Assembly (NCBI GenBank): GCA_049791475.1
Contig: JBAQZZ010000020.1
Location: 1-32,742, forward strand
Source of the DNA: CAXBID01 sp049791475
Lineage (GTDB): Bacteria; Bacteroidota; Bacteroidia; Flavobacteriales; Flavobacteriaceae
Direction of reading: 5' to 3'
Length of the DNA: 32,742 nucleotides
The notes beneath the pieces are model-generated. The model had not been told where the DNA came from, did no database searches, and saw only the letters and a program-made list of their open reading frames with translations. Of this stretch, positions 7,026 through 16,075 are shown piece after piece; position 1 is the first letter of the stretch, and every line of letters begins with the position of its first letter. The position numbers and the translations under genes were made by a program.

Positions 7026-9128
7026 ATGAAGTACGTACAATTCTTATTATTAATTATTCTAATTAGCTGTAAAGGGCAGGATTCAAAAACAATGGAGCAC
7101 CAATACACCAATGACCTTGTAAATGAAACGAGTCCTTATTTATTACAGCACGCCCATAATCCGGTAAACTGGAAAGCTTGGAATAAAGAAACACTAGCTG
7201 AAGCAAAATCTGAAAATAAATTAATGCTTATAAGTGTTGGTTATGCAGCCTGCCATTGGTGTCATGTGATGGAGCACGAAAGTTTTGAAGATAGTTTGGT
7301 TGCTCAAGTGATGAATAAAAGTTTTATAAACATAAAAGTAGATAGGGAAGAACGCCCAGATGTAGACCAAGTGTATATGAGTGCTGTGCAACTAATGACA
7401 GGAAGCGGCGGATGGCCTATGAATGTTATTGCTTTACCAGATGGAAGACCAGTTTGGGGCGGAACTTATTTTAAGAAAGACCAATGGATGAGTGCTTTAG
7501 AGCAGATTTCTAAATTATACATGGATACACCCGAAAAACTTTATGAATATGCTGATAAATTAGAACAAGGCATAAAAGCTTTGGATGTTGTTACTTTAAA
7601 TAACGATGATCCCGTTTTTGAAGAAAGTTATATTGAAGAAGCGGTTAAAAATTGGTCTAAACAATTTGATAATAATCAAGGCGGATTGAATCGTGCACCT
7701 AAATTTATGATGCCTAATAACTATCATTTTTTATTGCGTCAAGCCTATCAAAATAATGATAAAGAATTACAAGATTATGTAAATTTAACGTTAACCAAAA
7801 TGGCTTATGGTGGGGTTTTTGATCAAATTGGAGGTGGTTTTTCCAGGTATTCTGTCGATGCCAAATGGCACGTGCCTCATTTCGAAAAAATGCTTTATGA
7901 TAATGGGCAATTAGTGAGTTTATACGCTGATGCTTATTTAGTTACTAAAAACGAATTATATAAAAATATTGTTACTGAAACTTTGGAATATATTAAACGA
8001 GACATGACCACTAAAAATGGCGCATTTTACTCATCGTTAGATGCTGATAGTAATACTCCAGAAGGTGAGCTTGAAGAAGGCGCATTTTATGTTTGGACCA
8101 AAGATGAATTAAAGTTACTTCTAAAAGACCATTTTGAACTGTTTTCAGATTATTATAATGTAAATAATTACGGATTTTGGGAACATGATAATTATGTGCT
8201 TATTAGAAAAGATGACGATGAAAAAATTATAGAAAAACATAATATTTCTCAAAACAACTTAAAAGAAAAGAAAGCCAATTGGAAATCAATCTTATTAAAA
8301 GAACGTAACAAAAGAGCAAAACCAAGATTAGATGATAAAACATTAACGTCTTGGAATGCGATTATGTTAAAAGGTTATGTTGATGCTTACCGTGTTTTTG
8401 GTAATGACGATTATCTCGCTTCCGCAGAAAAAAACGCAAACTTTATAATTAATAATCAATGGCGAGAAGATGGTGGTTTAAATCATAATTACAAAGATGG
8501 TAAAAGCACTATTAATGGATATCTTGAAGATTATGCCGCAACTATTGACGCCTTTATTGCACTTTATGAAAATACTTTAGATGAAAAATGGCTAACTATT
8601 TCAAGAGATTTAGCCAACTATACATTCGATCATTTTTATGATAGTAACAGCAAAATGTTTTATTTCACATCAAATGAAGATGAATCTTTAGTGTCAAGAA
8701 GTATAGAGTATCGCGATAATGTAATTCCTGCGAGTAACTCGATTATGGCTAAAAATTTATTTAAATTATCGCATTATTTTGATAATGAACATTACAGAAA
8801 TACAGCAATGACTATGCTAAATAATGTAAAACCAGAAATGCAGGAGTATCCTTCTGGATATTCTAATTGGTATGATTTAATGTTAAATTATTCAAATCCA
8901 TACTACGAAGTAGCCATTGTTGGAAAAGATGCTAAGCAAAAAATTTCTGAATTGAATAAAACATATCTTCCTAATAAATTGATTGCTGGAAGCACATCAG
9001 ATAACAATATGCCACTTTTAGAAAACAGATATAATCCAAACAGCACTCTAATTTATGTTTGTGTAAACAAAGCTTGCAAATTGCCCGTAAGTGAAGTTGA
9101 ACAAGCCATTAAATTTTTAAAAGAATGA
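7026..9128 (+). CDS. DUF255 thioredoxin-fold lipoprotein (YyaL/SPATA20 family)
   Basis: A 700-residue protein. A short signal peptide ends in the lipobox LISC (Cys15), so it should be anchored in an envelope membrane. The DUF255 thioredoxin-like domain begins at about residue 28 (NETSPYLLQHAHNPVNW) with the CxxC site C76/C79 in AACHWCHVMEHESF. The remainder (about 200-690) is an alpha/alpha-toroid of the six-hairpin glycosidase type. The family is widespread, but its reaction is not established; the domains suggest redox or sugar-related chemistry. Many relatives lack a signal peptide, so the lipidated form is notable. The stop overlaps the start of the DUF1304 gene (ATGA), pointing to translational coupling. 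The ATG at 7026 is chosen because it creates the signal peptide. Confidence 0.9.
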   Translation: MKYVQFLLLIILISCKGQDSKTMEHQYTNDLVNETSPYLLQHAHNPVNWKAWNKETLAEAKSENKLMLISVGYAACHWCHVMEHESFEDSLVAQVMNKSFINIKVDREERPDVDQVYMSAVQLMTGSGGWPMNVIALPDGRPVWGGTYFKKDQWMSALEQISKLYMDTPEKLYEYADKLEQGIKALDVVTLNNDDPVFEESYIEEAVKNWSKQFDNNQGGLNRAPKFMMPNNYHFLLRQAYQNNDKELQDYVNLTLTKMAYGGVFDQIGGGFSRYSVDAKWHVPHFEKMLYDNGQLVSLYADAYLVTKNELYKNIVTETLEYIKRDMTTKNGAFYSSLDADSNTPEGELEEGAFYVWTKDELKLLLKDHFELFSDYYNVNNYGFWEHDNYVLIRKDDDEKIIEKHNISQNNLKEKKANWKSILLKERNKRAKPRLDDKTLTSWNAIMLKGYVDAYRVFGNDDYLASAEKNANFIINNQWREDGGLNHNYKDGKSTINGYLEDYAATIDAFIALYENTLDEKWLTISRDLANYTFDHFYDSNSKMFYFTSNEDESLVSRSIEYRDNVIPASNSIMAKNLFKLSHYFDNEHYRNTAMTMLNNVKPEMQEYPSGYSNWYDLMLNYSNPYYEVAIVGKDAKQKISELNKTYLPNKLIAGSTSDNNMPLLENRYNPNSTLIYVCVNKACKLPVSEVEQAIKFLKE

Positions 9129-9478
9129 ATGTATTAACCATTATTTTAGTGTCGTTTGTAGCGTTGGAGCATATCTATTTCTTAATTTTGGAAATGTTTT
9201 TTTGGACGAAACCAAAAGGCATCAAAGCATTTGGATTAAAATCAAAACAATTCGCTGAAGACACCAAAGTTTTAGCCGCAAATCAAGGATTGTACAATGG
9301 TTTTTTAGCAGCAGGATTAATATTCTCAATTATTCAAAATGATATTAAAATAGCTATCTTCTTTTTAATTTGTGTGACTATTGCCGGTATTTACGGGTCT
9401 TATTCAACAAAGCAAATAAAACTGTTTTATGTACAAGGCATTCCAGCAATTACAGCATTGATTTCTTGCTTTATTTAA
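9125..9478 (+). CDS. DUF1304 family small integral membrane protein
   Basis: A 117-residue protein with four predicted membrane helices (about 4-24, 49-68, 73-91 and 96-116). The DUF1304 pattern is visible: an N-terminal ALEHIYFLILEMFFW, AANQGLYNGFLAAG in the middle and a GIYGSYS loop. The function of the family is not known. The start overlaps the DUF255 stop by 4 nt, so it is almost certainly translated from the same mRNA. Confidence 0.87.
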   Translation: MNVLTIILVSFVALEHIYFLILEMFFWTKPKGIKAFGLKSKQFAEDTKVLAANQGLYNGFLAAGLIFSIIQNDIKIAIFFLICVTIAGIYGSYSTKQIKLFYVQGIPAITALISCFI

Positions 9479-9522
9479 ATATTAATGGATTACTTTTTAT
9501 CATTTTAAACACTTAAAAAAAT

Positions 9523-10338
9523 ATGAATTTAGAAAACATCGACACAGAAAAATGGCTTGAATTAGCCTTGCAATACGGACTCAAAATACTTGGAGCCATT
9601 GTTATATGGATTATTGGCTCTTGGGTTATTAAACTCTTATTGAAAGGTTTTACCAAAGTCATGAATACTGGTGACTATGATGAAAGCCTTAAAAAGTTTT
9701 TAAGAAACTTAATAAAGTGGGTTTTAAAAATTGTTTTAATTATAGTGGTTTTAGGTACCATTGGTATAGAAACTACCTCGCTTGCTGCCGTTCTAGCAGC
9801 CGCAGGTTTAGCTATTGGTTTAGCTTTACAAGGCTCATTAGGTAATTTTGCAGGTGGTGTTTTAATCATGCTTTTTAAACCTTTTAAAATTGGCGATTTA
9901 ATAGAAGCGCAAGGTGAAATGGGTGTTGTTAAACAAATTGAAATTTTCACAACCAAAGTTACGGGGCTTTCAAATAGAGAAATTATAATTCCTAACGGTG
10001 CTTTATCTAATGGAAATATTATTAATTTCACTACTGAAGGGACTCGACGTGTAGATTTAGTTATTGGTGTTGGTTACGACTCTGATATTAAGAAAACTAA
10101 AGAAGTATTAATGCATGTTTTAACATCGCACCCAAAAGTATTGAAAGAGCCTGCTCCAACAGTTAATGTCATGGAATTAGCAGATAGTTCTATAAATTTT
10201 GCAGTACGTCCTTGGAGTACTAGCGATGATTATTGGGCAGTATATTTTGGAATTACTGAAAATGTAAAAGAAGCACTTGATGCTGCTGGTATTGAAATTC
10301 CTTACCCACATCAAGTTGAAATACGTAAAAATGCTTAA
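9523..10338 (+). CDS. Small-conductance mechanosensitive channel (MscS family)
   Basis: A 271-residue channel that opens under membrane tension to release solutes after hypo-osmotic shock. TM1 is at about 17-40, TM2 at 60-82 and the pore helix TM3 at 86-118, with the typical Ala/Gly-rich packing (AAVLAAAGLAIGLALQGSLG) followed by the GGVLIMLFKPFKIGD hinge. The beta domain and C-terminal cage domain follow (IIIPNGALSNGNIIN, then VGYDSDI). Its length is close to that of E. coli MscS (286). The stop overlaps the convergent tsaB stop by 4 nt, leaving no room for a separate terminator between the two genes. Confidence 0.95.
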   Translation: MNLENIDTEKWLELALQYGLKILGAIVIWIIGSWVIKLLLKGFTKVMNTGDYDESLKKFLRNLIKWVLKIVLIIVVLGTIGIETTSLAAVLAAAGLAIGLALQGSLGNFAGGVLIMLFKPFKIGDLIEAQGEMGVVKQIEIFTTKVTGLSNREIIIPNGALSNGNIINFTTEGTRRVDLVIGVGYDSDIKKTKEVLMHVLTSHPKVLKEPAPTVNVMELADSSINFAVRPWSTSDDYWAVYFGITENVKEALDAAGIEIPYPHQVEIRKNA

Positions 10339-11012
10339 GATTTTGCTTTAGGCTTTAATGCCACAAAGTCTTTTAAGTAATAAGGTTCAAAATAAGCGAC
10401 ATCTTCGATGTCGCTTATTTTGTATTTGTTGTAGGCTAAAAAACTCATATTGTTTGCTGATGGCAATTTATTTTCAATAAATACAGCATTTGGGTGATTG
10501 ATTAATCCTTTAGTTTTTTCAACGCCATTTCCTATAAAATAAACTTTTTGGTTTTTTAAATAATTACTAAAAGAATTCTCATTTAGAATTTGAGCCTGGG
10601 TTTCTCTTATTTGCTTATAATTTGAATCGTAAATTGCAGAATATACTTCCATCCGTCTAGCATCCAACATAGAGATAATGACACCATTATTAATTTTAAC
10701 TTGATGCGCCAAGGATTCTAAAGTTGGTATAGCAATTAATGGTTTATCTAAAGCAAAACAAAGCCCTTTAGCTGCTGAAACACCGATACGCAACCCTGTA
10801 TAAGACCCTGGCCCCATACTAACGGCAACTGCATCAATATCATTTTTAGAAATTTTAGCTTCTTTTAAAACCGCACTAATATAAATATGCAAGCGTTCTG
10901 CATGCGAATAGTTATGATCGTAATCTTCTTTTAAAACAATTGTTTTTCCAGCTTTTGAAAGTGATACGGAACAATTTGTAGTGGCTGTTTCTATACTAAG
11001 TATTAAACTCAA
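10335..11012 (-). CDS. tsaB: tRNA threonylcarbamoyladenosine biosynthesis protein TsaB
   Basis: A 225-residue member of the ASKHA fold. TsaB dimerises with TsaD and, with TsaE, transfers threonylcarbamoyl to A37 of ANN-decoding tRNAs. Visible marks are the N-terminal ILSIETATTNCSVSL strand-turn, HAERLH at 38-43, and GPGSYTGLRIG at 67-77, followed by AKGLCFALDKPLIAIPTLESL. Its length fits the family. It is the last gene of the exporter operon, 1 nt after the tolC-like gene, so it may depend on that transcript. It converges on mscS with overlapping stops. Confidence 0.95.
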   Translation of the reverse strand: MSLILSIETATTNCSVSLSKAGKTIVLKEDYDHNYSHAERLHIYISAVLKEAKISKNDIDAVAVSMGPGSYTGLRIGVSAAKGLCFALDKPLIAIPTLESLAHQVKINNGVIISMLDARRMEVYSAIYDSNYKQIRETQAQILNENSFSNYLKNQKVYFIGNGVEKTKGLINHPNAVFIENKLPSANNMSFLAYNKYKISDIEDVAYFEPYYLKDFVALKPKAKS

Positions 11013-11013
11013 A

Positions 11014-12471
11014 TTAATTTTGTGTTATTGGAATTCCAAAATAAAATTCTAAAATCTTTAGCCTAAATATATAGTCATATTTTGTACGCACAACATCTGC
11101 CTGCGCATTTTCAAACTGGATTTTTGATTGGTTAAAATCAAAAGAATTGATAACTCCCAGTACAAAACGATTGTTTATATATTCAAAAGCTTGTTCACGT
11201 GCATTGGCTGTTTTGGTTGCTGCATTAAAGGCTTGTTTTGCATTTTTTGCATCATTATAAGCTTGGTAAACCGCAGCTTCCAAATCAAGATTTGCTTGTT
11301 CCAATTGATACTTAGAGCGCTCTAAATTCACTTCATTTCTGCTTACATTATTTTTTGAGGCAAAGCCATTAAAAATAGGAACGTTAAGTTGCAACCCGAA
11401 ATTATGACCATCATTTAAGCTAAACTGATCAAACAGAGGCGCTGCACCTTCAATAATTGGACTCGATGTAAAATTAGGAGTTAATACGTTTGCACCTGTA
11501 TTTTCTACAAAGCCTATAGTACGGTTTGTGCCGTCTGGAGTTTGGTTAAAACCAAGAACCCTATCGCTGTAAGAAGCTCTTGTGCTATAACTATAAAACC
11601 CTGAAAGCGTTGGTAATAAAGCTCCTTTTGCCAACTTTACATCATATTCTGCCAATTCTAAATTTGCTTGAGCAATTTTAATATTATTTAATTCTTCCTT
11701 CGCTCGCTCTGCAATAACAGATGGGTTTTGTTCTAAAATATCTTCCGTAATAAGATCGTAAGAAATGGTCTCTACATCAAAATTTTGATAGTCCCTAAGT
11801 TGTAACAACTGAGCAATACTAAGCTTTGATAAAAAGAGATTATTTTGAGAGGCAATTATTTGTTGTTCTTGGTTGGCATCTGTGGCCTGCAACTCTAGGA
11901 TGTCACCCTGTGGCACAACCCCTGCATCAATTAATTCTTGGGTTTGCTTTAAATTTTCTTTTGTTAATTGGTTTTGCCCTTTTAAAACCTTTAATTGCTC
12001 TCTGTTAAAAAGTATTTGCAAATAGGCATTTGCCACTGCCAAAGCGGTGTCATCTTTCATTCTGTCCATTTGATATTGACCTGCCAAAATAGCTAAGTTA
12101 GAACGATGCAACGTATTTACATTTCTTAAACCTCTGTAAATATCAACGTTAGAGTTTAAACCAAAAGACGTAAATTGTGTGGTGAGGTTTTCTAATAAAC
12201 CTGTTGTAATATTCTGATTTAAACCAATATTCCATGAATGGTTACTAGAAGCATTTAATGAGGGCAAAAAATTACCAAAAGCATCCTTTTTATTTATCTC
12301 CGCCTGCTCTACATCCAAACCAGATTGTTGAATAGAAATATTATTTTCTAAAGCATAATTTACACATTCTTCTAATGTCCATTTTTTTTGTTGTGCAAAT
12401 GAAATAATTGAAATAAGTAACAGCAGAAGTGTGAATCCTTTTCTTGTGATTTTAATATTTAAATTAATCAT
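11014..12471 (-). CDS. TolC-family outer membrane efflux protein
   Basis: A 485-residue outer membrane channel of a tripartite exporter. A signal peptide (about 8-26, ending SFAQ) precedes two OEP repeats that form the trimeric beta-barrel and periplasmic helical tunnel. Typical features are WTLEECVNYALENNISIQQS at the start, the long helices around 145-225 and 385-470, and the LGVINSFDFNQSKIQFENAQ helix near the C-terminus. It sits between the HlyD-like adaptor gene (6-nt gap) and tsaB (1-nt gap). It therefore belongs to the ABC exporter encoded upstream in the operon. Confidence 0.95.
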   Translation of the reverse strand: MINLNIKITRKGFTLLLLLISIISFAQQKKWTLEECVNYALENNISIQQSGLDVEQAEINKKDAFGNFLPSLNASSNHSWNIGLNQNITTGLLENLTTQFTSFGLNSNVDIYRGLRNVNTLHRSNLAILAGQYQMDRMKDDTALAVANAYLQILFNREQLKVLKGQNQLTKENLKQTQELIDAGVVPQGDILELQATDANQEQQIIASQNNLFLSKLSIAQLLQLRDYQNFDVETISYDLITEDILEQNPSVIAERAKEELNNIKIAQANLELAEYDVKLAKGALLPTLSGFYSYSTRASYSDRVLGFNQTPDGTNRTIGFVENTGANVLTPNFTSSPIIEGAAPLFDQFSLNDGHNFGLQLNVPIFNGFASKNNVSRNEVNLERSKYQLEQANLDLEAAVYQAYNDAKNAKQAFNAATKTANAREQAFEYINNRFVLGVINSFDFNQSKIQFENAQADVVRTKYDYIFRLKILEFYFGIPITQN

Positions 12472-12477
12472 ACTGTC

Positions 12478-13581
12478 TTAGTTTTCTTTTGATACTTTAT
12501 TCCAAACCTTAATTTTATCCGCTTCCTTAATACCGTCAACTATTTCAACATTAATGCCATCGGATAAGCCTAGTTTAACATCTTGTTTTTTAAAGCTATT
12601 ATCGTCTTGTTGTATTTCCACATAAGGTTTTTCAGTTATTCTATCAAAACGAACTAAGGATTCTTTAATGCTAAAAATACTGTCTTTACTTGCTATATCA
12701 ATTTCTGCATTAGCACTGTAACCTGCTCTTATATTGGCGCTTACCTCAACTTCAACATCGGCTTTTATAGTAAATTGAACAGCTCCAGCAGCATCCGAAA
12801 TACCTTTAGGGGCAATAAAAGTTAACTTCGCTGGCAACTTTTTTTCTTCAAGGGCACCTATAACAACACTTATGGCTTCGCCTTCTTTTAGTTTACCAAC
12901 TTCAGATTCATCAACCGTACCTTCAAAAATCATATTACTCATATTCGCAATAGTGGCTATACTTGTTCCTGCATTAAAGTTATTGCTTTGAATAACTTGA
13001 TCACCTACTCGAACAGGAATTTCTAATACTGTTCCTGTTATTTGAGCCATAATGTTTGTATTGGCAGAACTTCCTCCAGAAATTGAACCTTTTTTTATAA
13101 TTTGATAATCATTTTGCGCCTGTTGTAAAGTCTCCTTTGCTTGATTGAATGCTAGTTCGCTGTTTTCAAAATCTTGTTTTGAAATGACACCTTTATCAAA
13201 CAATACTTTATTTCTTTTGTAGAGTATGTTGGCATTATCGTAAGATAACCTTGAACTATTTAGTCTACTATTTGCACTTACTAAAGATTGCTCGTTTGGT
13301 ACAACTCTAATTTTGGCAATTAAATCGCCTTTGCTAACCATGTCGCCTTCTTCAACTAAAATGGCATCTACAATACCTGTAATTTGAGGTTTTAACTCAA
13401 TCTCTTCTTCCGGATTAAGACTACCTGTTGCTACTATTTTAGTGCTGATAGAGGTGTAGAAAGGTACCTCAGTACTAAACGATTCCGGTGCTCTATTGTT
13501 GGCATCATAAAAATACTTTAATACCCAAGCAAATAATACTATTGCGATAACAATAAAAACGATTTTAATAATTCTTTTCAT
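12478..13581 (-). CDS. HlyD/MacA-type periplasmic adaptor
   Basis: A 367-residue membrane fusion protein linking the ABC permeases to TolC. One N-terminal membrane anchor (about 5-24) is followed by a barrel-sandwich half-motif (IELKPQITGIVDAILVEEGD, 61-80). A coiled-coil hairpin follows (about 95-165: LVSANSRLNSSRL to TLQQAQNDYQII), then the second half-lipoyl motif (NIMAQITGTVLEIPV) and the beta-barrel and membrane-proximal domains. It lacks a lipobox, so it is anchored by its helix. Its place between permease and TolC genes supports a MacA-like role. The substrate is unknown. Confidence 0.93.
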   Translation of the reverse strand: MKRIIKIVFIVIAIVLFAWVLKYFYDANNRAPESFSTEVPFYTSISTKIVATGSLNPEEEIELKPQITGIVDAILVEEGDMVSKGDLIAKIRVVPNEQSLVSANSRLNSSRLSYDNANILYKRNKVLFDKGVISKQDFENSELAFNQAKETLQQAQNDYQIIKKGSISGGSSANTNIMAQITGTVLEIPVRVGDQVIQSNNFNAGTSIATIANMSNMIFEGTVDESEVGKLKEGEAISVVIGALEEKKLPAKLTFIAPKGISDAAGAVQFTIKADVEVEVSANIRAGYSANAEIDIASKDSIFSIKESLVRFDRITEKPYVEIQQDDNSFKKQDVKLGLSDGINVEIVDGIKEADKIKVWNKVSKEN

Positions 13582-13600
13582 TTTATATATTTAATTTATT

Positions 13601-14842
13601 CTATTCTTCTCTTAATGCTTCTATTGGTTTTATACTGGTGGCTTTAAAAGCAGGAATTAGGCCTATTAAAGTACCAAGTATGGTTACTATGAATAATGCG
13701 AAAAGCACCATAGTAATTGATACGGATGGATTTCGCATAAAGGCGTCTTCACCTTGTGCAACAAATTTATTTAACATTATTAATATTAAACCACCACTAA
13801 TAATACCCAAAAAACCTGAAATTAATGAGATAGCTACAGCTTCAATAATGATTTGGCGTTTCACAAGGTATGGTGTTGCTCCTAAAGCGCGTCTTATTCC
13901 AATTTCTTTGGTACGTTCTTTTACAGATATTAATAATATACCACCAATAGCAAATACACCAGCTATTAAGGTTGCAATACCTACAAACCATGTTAGAAAT
14001 TGCATCCCAGTTAAAAAGCCAGTTAACTGCTCAAAACGGTCTCCTAGATTAAAACCATTTAAGGCTCTGTTATCGTCTGGATGAATATCGTGTATATTTT
14101 TAAGTAATAGTTTTATATCAGCATCTAATTGATTTATATCAAAATTAGCAGCACCAGTAATGGTTAATAAATCAACATTATTACCTCTATTATATAGTTG
14201 TTGAGCCGTTGTATAAGGGATATTAAAATCTATTTGCGGACCACCAAAATTAACCACTTTAAAAACACCTATAACAGTAAAACCAACATTTTCGCCTTTA
14301 ACCATTTTTCCAATTGGGTTTTCACCTTTTTCAAATAATTGCTTATAAACGTCTTCTGAAATAACGGCTACTTTTTTACGCTCATCAATATCAGATTGAT
14401 TAATAAATCGTCCCCATAACAGGTCTTTTTTTGCTAATACATCTGCTAATGGAAACTCACCTCTGCCTGTAAAGCTTCCATTTAAAGAATTTCTACTGAT
14501 AGTTATTTGTGTTTGAAGGCTGGGTAAAACAAACTCGACACCTTTTATGTTTTCTCTTATCTTTTCTGCATCATTTAAATTCATTTGAATGCGTCGCCCT
14601 TCCTGATAACCTTTAAACGGAATAGTTGTCCTTCCGCTAAAAAGAAACAAACTGTTGGTGGCAAAGTTTTGGAATTGAATATTAAAGTTATTCTCCACAC
14701 CTTTTGCAGAACCTAACAAACCTATTAATAAAAGTATACCCCACCAAACACCAACCATAGTTAAAATAGAACGTAGTTTATTTTTACTAAGGCTGTCAAA
14801 CACTTCCTGCCAGGTATCTTTTTCTAATAAAAATTTTATCAT
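13601..14842 (-). CDS. ABC transporter permease, MacB/FtsX type (second)
   Basis: A 413-residue permease: one N-terminal helix (about 26-46, with an unusual VGVWWGILLLIGLL), a large periplasmic MacB-type domain (about 50-270), then three helices. The FtsX signature KERTKEIGIRRALGATP follows the second helix. The family works by mechanotransmission, driving substrates from the periplasm out through TolC rather than across the inner membrane. Here the ATPase is a separate protein, so this is a split MacB. The gene abuts the other permease gene with no intervening base, which suggests a heterodimer with fixed stoichiometry. Confidence 0.94.
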   Translation of the reverse strand: MIKFLLEKDTWQEVFDSLSKNKLRSILTMVGVWWGILLLIGLLGSAKGVENNFNIQFQNFATNSLFLFSGRTTIPFKGYQEGRRIQMNLNDAEKIRENIKGVEFVLPSLQTQITISRNSLNGSFTGRGEFPLADVLAKKDLLWGRFINQSDIDERKKVAVISEDVYKQLFEKGENPIGKMVKGENVGFTVIGVFKVVNFGGPQIDFNIPYTTAQQLYNRGNNVDLLTITGAANFDINQLDADIKLLLKNIHDIHPDDNRALNGFNLGDRFEQLTGFLTGMQFLTWFVGIATLIAGVFAIGGILLISVKERTKEIGIRRALGATPYLVKRQIIIEAVAISLISGFLGIISGGLILIMLNKFVAQGEDAFMRNPSVSITMVLFALFIVTILGTLIGLIPAFKATSIKPIEALREE

Positions 14843-16075
14843 TTAACCGTTTCTTAAAGCTATAATAGGTTTTATTTGAGAGGCTTTTTTTGCTGGTAAA
14901 AATCCTGCAATGGCACCAGCTATTATAAGGACAATAGTTGCTGAAAACAAAAGCGACGAACTCACACTTGGGTTGGTTATAAAGTAACGCTCTAAGCTTG
15001 AACCAATAGCTTCCAATATGCCTACACCAATTAACAACCCCATATAGCCCGTAATAGTAGTAATTAAAATAGACTCCAATAATATAATAGATACTATAGA
15101 CTTTGGCGATGCTCCAAGTGCTTTTCGTATACCAATTTCTTTGGTCCGTTCTTTAACAATAAAAATCATGATATTACTAATGCCTAAAATACCTGCGATT
15201 AAGGTACCAAAACCTATTATAGGTATAAGAGCACCTAAACCAGCTGAAATATTATTAAGTCGTTGTTTTTCTGTAAGAACTCTGTTGCCAATTCGAACTG
15301 CACGTTGATCATTTGGTGATACATCAAACCTATTTTTTAATTTAGTAGTCATTTCTTGTATTAAAGCCAACCCTTGATCTATACTTAGTTTAGGATTATA
15401 CGTTAAGGTAATATCACCAATATCATCATTACCAAAATAAAGCCTTTGTATTGTTGTATAGGGTGCATAAATAACACGTTCTTGACTATCGCCACCACCA
15501 TCTGAATAAACACCAACGACCTTGTAAACAACACCCTCTAAATCTAAATTTTTACCAATGGCAGATTCTTTTAAAAACAAATCTTCTTCTACAAGGCGTC
15601 CAATAACACAAACCTTGTCTTTTCCTTTAATGTCCTTTAAGCTAATAAATCGACCAGCTTTTATTTCAGCTTTTTCTATATATTGATAGTCTGGAGACAC
15701 GCCCATTATGGTATAACCGCCTTTTTCTTTTTTATATTTAACTTGGTAATTTCTTGATAATCTTGGTGATATATACTCAATGTTATCTCCGAATTCTTTT
15801 TTTATGTAACCGAAATCTTTACTATCAGGTATAACTTGTCTTCCAATTTGAAGTCCCTTGTAAGGTTTTGATGTACTCCCAAACCGGATAGAAATAGCAT
15901 TTTCAGCTGTTCTTATAAAGAATTTCTCAAATGTATTTTCAAGTCCATTGGCAATACCAAAAAGAATAGTGAATAACATAATAGCAAAAGCCACTGTAAA
16001 ACCAGAAAGTAAAGCTCTCGTTTTATTCTTATTGATACTTTGAAATATTTCTCGCCAAAGGTCTAAATCAAACAT
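14843..16075 (-). CDS. ABC transporter permease, MacB/FtsX type (first)
   Basis: A 410-residue paralogue of the next permease with the same plan: N-terminal helix (about 22-45), periplasmic MacB-like domain (about 50-270), and three C-terminal helices with KERTKEIGIRKALGASP. The two permeases are clearly diverged outside this motif, so they probably form a heterodimer. The start overlaps the end of the ATPase gene by 8 nt, typical of translational coupling. Confidence 0.94.
   Translation of the reverse strand: MFDLDLWREIFQSINKNKTRALLSGFTVAFAIMLFTILFGIANGLENTFEKFFIRTAENAISIRFGSTSKPYKGLQIGRQVIPDSKDFGYIKKEFGDNIEYISPRLSRNYQVKYKKEKGGYTIMGVSPDYQYIEKAEIKAGRFISLKDIKGKDKVCVIGRLVEEDLFLKESAIGKNLDLEGVVYKVVGVYSDGGGDSQERVIYAPYTTIQRLYFGNDDIGDITLTYNPKLSIDQGLALIQEMTTKLKNRFDVSPNDQRAVRIGNRVLTEKQRLNNISAGLGALIPIIGFGTLIAGILGISNIMIFIVKERTKEIGIRKALGASPKSIVSIILLESILITTITGYMGLLIGVGILEAIGSSLERYFITNPSVSSSLLFSATIVLIIAGAIAGFLPAKKASQIKPIIALRNG

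Noticed and set aside
9675..10031. Open frame antisense to mscS (118 codons)
   Set aside because: Composition and hydrophobic pattern follow from the overlapping MscS codons; no start context or family match.
13638..14084. Open frame antisense to an ABC permease (148 codons)
   Set aside because: A shadow of the permease helices, with Pro/Ile/Lys-rich nonsense sequence.
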